Below, piece after piece: positions 61,670 through 64,000 of a stretch of DNA of 64,000 nt. Made by a program: the position numbers and the translations under genes. The stretch lies in NCBI RefSeq assembly GCF_002917105.1, contig NZ_PQFZ01000001.1, forward strand, positions 558,001 to 622,000. Direction: 5' to 3'. Numbering within the stretch: the stretch's first letter is position 1; the number at the start of each line of letters is the position of its first letter. The notes beneath the pieces are model-generated. The model was not told where the DNA came from. It saw nothing but the letters and a program-made list of their open reading frames with translations, and did not search any database. This DNA is from Allobosea psychrotolerans. Lineage in GTDB: Bacteria > Pseudomonadota > Alphaproteobacteria > Rhizobiales > Beijerinckiaceae.

Positions 61670-63105
61670 CTTCGATCTCCGGGACGCAAGCCGACGGCGC
61701 CGCCCTGATGGTGCCCCACGCCCATCAGCTCGTCGCGCGCGATGCGATTCTGGCTGCGCGGGCCGCGGGCGCGCCGGGCTTTCTGCTCGGGGATCTGACC
61801 GGGCTCGGCAAGACATTGTCCGCCTGGCTCGCGCTTTCGGCGATGCCGGAGGAGGAGGTGCTGGTGATCTGCCCGAAGGGTGCGATCCCGCAATGGCGGC
61901 GGACGATGGCGCTCTCGGGCCTGCCGGCGAAACGCGTCACGCTGATGAATTTCGAGCGGACGAAGTCACTGCTGGCAGCCCCTGCCGACAGCAAGAAGCG
62001 CTCGACCCGGGCGAAGAACAATGAGCTTGCAAAGCATGGTGCGCCCAAGCGTGTCTGGCCGCTCGTCGTGATCGACGAGGCGCATCGCATCCGCAACCCG
62101 AATTCGCAGCAGGGGCTGGTCTGCCGGCAGATGGCCGCAGCCGGGCGCTTCACGATCTATATGAGCGCCACCGCCGGGCAGTCGCCGCATGAGCTCTCCT
62201 ATCTCGGGCCGCTGCTGGCGCGGGCCGCGGGCATGCCGAGCGCCGATCTCGACGGGTTTCGCGTGCTGATGAAGCAGCTCAGGATCGGCCGGGCGAAAGG
62301 GCGCTGGAAGAACTGGAGCTGGGAGCCCAACGAGGCTGATCGCAAGGTGATGGCGGCTCTGCTCTATCGCGGCGAGCGCGCCATCGGCCTGCGCCGCCGG
62401 CCCGAAGAGATCGCCGGCTGGCCCGAGGTGCAGCGCGAGCTCGCGCCGGTGGCGTTGGATAGCGCGGCACGAAAGCTCTATGATGCGACCTGGCGCGAAT
62501 TCCGGCGCGAATTGGGTCTGGCTGGAGGCTCGACACGCAAGCCGCAAGGTTGGGCGGCGGATCTGCGCTTCCGCCAAAAGGCGAGCCTGCTGCGGATTCC
62601 GGGAACGGTCGATTTCTGCGATGACCTGCTTGGCAATGACGAGCAGGTTGCGGTCTCGGTCGCCTTCCTGGAAACCAGCGCCATGCTGGCCGAGGCCTTG
62701 CGCGGGCGCGGCTGGGCGGTCGGCGAGATCAATGGCGAGCGCTCCGGCGCGGTCAATGAAGAGACGCGCATCGCTTTCCAGACCGGCCGCCTCGACGCCG
62801 TGATCTTCACTGTGACGGAATCGATCTCGCTGCATCGCGGCGAGATGCCGGGCGGCGACCGCGAGCGCTCGCTGGTGATCCACGACATGCGCCACTCCGC
62901 GATCCAGCTCCAGCAGATCGAGGGCCGCTGCCATCGCGACGGCCAGCACGCGACGATCTTCTATGCCTATGCCGAGGACACGGTCGAGGAGGCGGTCGCC
63001 GGCACCGTGATCACGCGCATGGCGGCGATGGAGGGGCTGGCGGGCGACGATACGCGCATGCTGGAGGCGATAGCGGGCATCGTCGAGGCGCGGGCGGCGG
63101 CATAG
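61666..63105 (+). CDS. SNF2-like DEAD/DEAH helicase, orphan
   Basis: A 479-aa superfamily-2 helicase. Walker A is GDLTGLGKT (42-50), motif II is [15 protein letters not shown] (DEAH near 135), motif III is [12 protein letters not shown], motif VI is [22 protein letters not shown] (Q-x-x-GRxHRxGQ), close to SNF2/phage-type helicases. It has no extra nuclease or methylase domain. It begins inside the lysR stop codon, and no phage, restriction or repair partner lies beside it, so its substrate and role are unknown. Confidence 0.85.
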   Translation: MTSISGTQADGAALMVPHAHQLVARDAILAARAAGAPGFLLGDLTGLGKTLSAWLALSAMPEEEVLVICPKGAIPQWRRTMALSGLPAKRVTLMNFERTKSLLAAPADSKKRSTRAKNNELAKHGAPKRVWPLVVIDEAHRIRNPNSQQGLVCRQMAAAGRFTIYMSATAGQSPHELSYLGPLLARAAGMPSADLDGFRVLMKQLRIGRAKGRWKNWSWEPNEADRKVMAALLYRGERAIGLRRRPEEIAGWPEVQRELAPVALDSAARKLYDATWREFRRELGLAGGSTRKPQGWAADLRFRQKASLLRIPGTVDFCDDLLGNDEQVAVSVAFLETSAMLAEALRGRGWAVGEINGERSGAVNEETRIAFQTGRLDAVIFTVTESISLHRGEMPGGDRERSLVIHDMRHSAIQLQQIEGRCHRDGQHATIFYAYAEDTVEEAVAGTVITRMAAMEGLAGDDTRMLEAIAGIVEARAAA

Positions 63106-63126
63106 CGTTTTGCGGATGCTCGCTTT

Positions 63127-63251
63127 CCTCAGCCCTCATCCTGAGGAGCCGCGAAGCGGCGTCTCGAAGGATGTTCCAGGAGGCTCCCGAGACTGCTGGA
63201 CCATCCTTCGAGACGCAGAATGACGGCTGCTCCTCAGGATGAGGGCTGAGG
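63127..63251. repeat. long perfect palindromic repeat
   Basis: A 21-bp left arm (starting CCTCAGCCCTCATCC at 63127) is the exact reverse complement of the right arm (63231-63251). Nested inside, GTCTCGAAGGATG (63161-63173) faces CATCCTTCGAGAC (63202-63214), also perfect. This CCTCATCCTGAGGAG/TCTCGAAGGATG sequence is a widely dispersed rhizobial-type repeat and sits between convergent helicase and malQ genes. Confidence 0.85.
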
Positions 63252-63258
63252 GAATGGG

Positions 63259-64000
63259 CTAATTCGTCCCACGCGGCGGCCCGAGATGGCGCAGCCTCGC
63301 CTGTACGGTTGCGTCATCCAGCAGAGCGCCCGCCTCGCCATCGAGCCGATGCCGCCAGTTCGGCTTCTCCGTCGTTGTGCCCGGCACGTTGGGTTGCGTC
63401 CTGATGCCGAGCGCGTCCTCGATAGGCAGCATTTTCAGCGTGCAGGGCGTCCGGGCGATGTAGCGGATCGCGGCGTCGACCACCGGGTCGGTGTCGTCGG
63501 GCGCCGGGCGCTCGCCCTCGACCAGCCCGGCATTCTGGAAGGCGCCCCAGAGCACGCCGCGATCCCAGGCGCGCAGATTGTCCTGGTCGATGCCATCGTC
63601 ACTGGGGTCGATGTCGGTTCCGGCCCACCAGCCGGCGGTCGGCGGCAGGTCATGGGTCGTGGTCAGGGCGACCGCACCGGCATCCCATTGTTCCGGCGGC
63701 ACATAGCTGTGCTCAGTCTTCTCGAAGCGCAGGACGCGCAAGCCGGCGACGCCCTGCGCGCGCAGATCGTCGCGAAAGCCGTTCGGCAGCGTGCCGAGAT
63801 CCTCGCCGATGACGACCGCCCTGTGCCGCCAGGATTCGAGCGCGACCAGGCGAAACAGCGTCTCGGCAGGGAAGCTGACATAGGCGCCGTCAAGCGCCCC
63901 GGCGCCTTCGGGGATCAGCCAAAGCCTGCTCATGCCCATGACATGGTCGATGCGGATGCCCCCGACATAGCGCAGGCTCGCGCGCAGCGTCTCGATGAAG
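63259..64000 (-). CDS. malQ: 4-alpha-glucanotransferase, partial
   Basis: The C-terminal 247 codons of a glycoside hydrolase family 77 enzyme (amylomaltase), running off the window end. Visible: RIDHVMGMSRLWLIPEG, GAYVSFPAETLFRLVALESWRHRAVVIGEDLGTLP (contains the catalytic-acid region GEDLGT), VALTTTHDLPPTAGWW and NWRHRLDGEAGALL. It transfers glucan segments during maltodextrin or glycogen metabolism. The 5' end is outside the window. Confidence 0.92.
   Translation of the reverse strand, partial: FIETLRASLRYVGGIRIDHVMGMSRLWLIPEGAGALDGAYVSFPAETLFRLVALESWRHRAVVIGEDLGTLPNGFRDDLRAQGVAGLRVLRFEKTEHSYVPPEQWDAGAVALTTTHDLPPTAGWWAGTDIDPSDDGIDQDNLRAWDRGVLWGAFQNAGLVEGERPAPDDTDPVVDAAIRYIARTPCTLKMLPIEDALGIRTQPNVPGTTTEKPNWRHRLDGEAGALLDDATVQARLRHLGPPRGTN

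Overview
The window is high-GC chromosomal DNA from an alphaproteobacterium. The clearest taxonomic sign is a circularly permuted two-piece tmRNA gene (about 2360-2735, minus strand), a hallmark of Alphaproteobacteria. The gene content (SspB of the alphaproteobacterial type, hflK-hflC-DUF2065-degP, TetR next to ilvC, many palindromic intergenic repeats) fits Hyphomicrobiales, possibly a Bosea-like genome. The genus is inference. Most of the window is ordinary core chromosome; the accessory parts are about 40.3-48.9 kb, the 5.3-kb autotransporter gene at 49.8-55.1 kb, and the end of the window.

Layout. 0-2.8 kb (minus): sspB, fumC, DUF4169 and the split tmRNA. 2.8-3.6 kb: two small secreted PepSY-like paralogues. 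3.8-5.6 kb: thyA, a GNAT acetyltransferase and folA (folate and dTMP). 5.7-9.8 kb: the membrane protease regulators hflK and hflC, a DUF2065 protein and a DegP-type periplasmic protease. 9.9-13.2 kb: serB divergent from miaA, then a diguanylate cyclase. 13.3-21.9 kb: branched-chain amino acid synthesis (ilvB, ilvN, ilvC), with a racemase and a GST inserted between ilvB and ilvN, then AraC, HAD, DUF924 and TetR genes before ilvC. 22.2-24.1 kb: three tiny membrane proteins, a secreted helix-hairpin-helix protein and a DedA protein. 24.4-28.6 kb: an SsuABC/TauABC-like importer with a DUF3592 membrane protein inserted. 29.2-34.9 kb: pdxY, a nuclease/phosphatase-like gene, PhzF, NUDIX and an M3 oligopeptidase. 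36.4-40.0 kb: leuA with its leader, then an NCS2 nucleobase permease.

Two translated leaders precede branched-chain amino acid genes. A leader peptide MRKLIIVRVRW with mutually exclusive hairpins and a T-tract terminator precedes ilvB. A leader containing five consecutive Leu codons precedes leuA. Both point to control by ribosome stalling on branched-chain aminoacyl-tRNA supply, an established mechanism seen here at two loci 23 kb apart.

40.3-48.0 kb starts at a tRNA-Lys gene followed by a frameshifted IS3-type transposase remnant. It carries a flavin reductase, a nitroreductase, a three-domain phosphoribosyltransferase/alpha-beta hydrolase/erythromycin-esterase fusion, a PhaC-like hydrolase, a ChaB-like protein and a patatin phospholipase. 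Three FNR/FixK-type palindromes (44897, 46606, 46713) sit in front of three of its transcription units, so I infer a low-oxygen regulon island. This is the most interesting part of the window.

49.8-64 kb: a 1755-aa autotransporter, a small proline-rich protein containing an in-frame dispersed repeat, a dipeptide-type ABC importer without ATPase genes but coupled to an M20 peptidase and divergent from a LysR regulator, an orphan SNF2-like helicase overlapping that regulator, and the 3' part of malQ running off the window end. Dispersed palindromic repeats occur throughout the intergenic DNA and include at least two sequence families.
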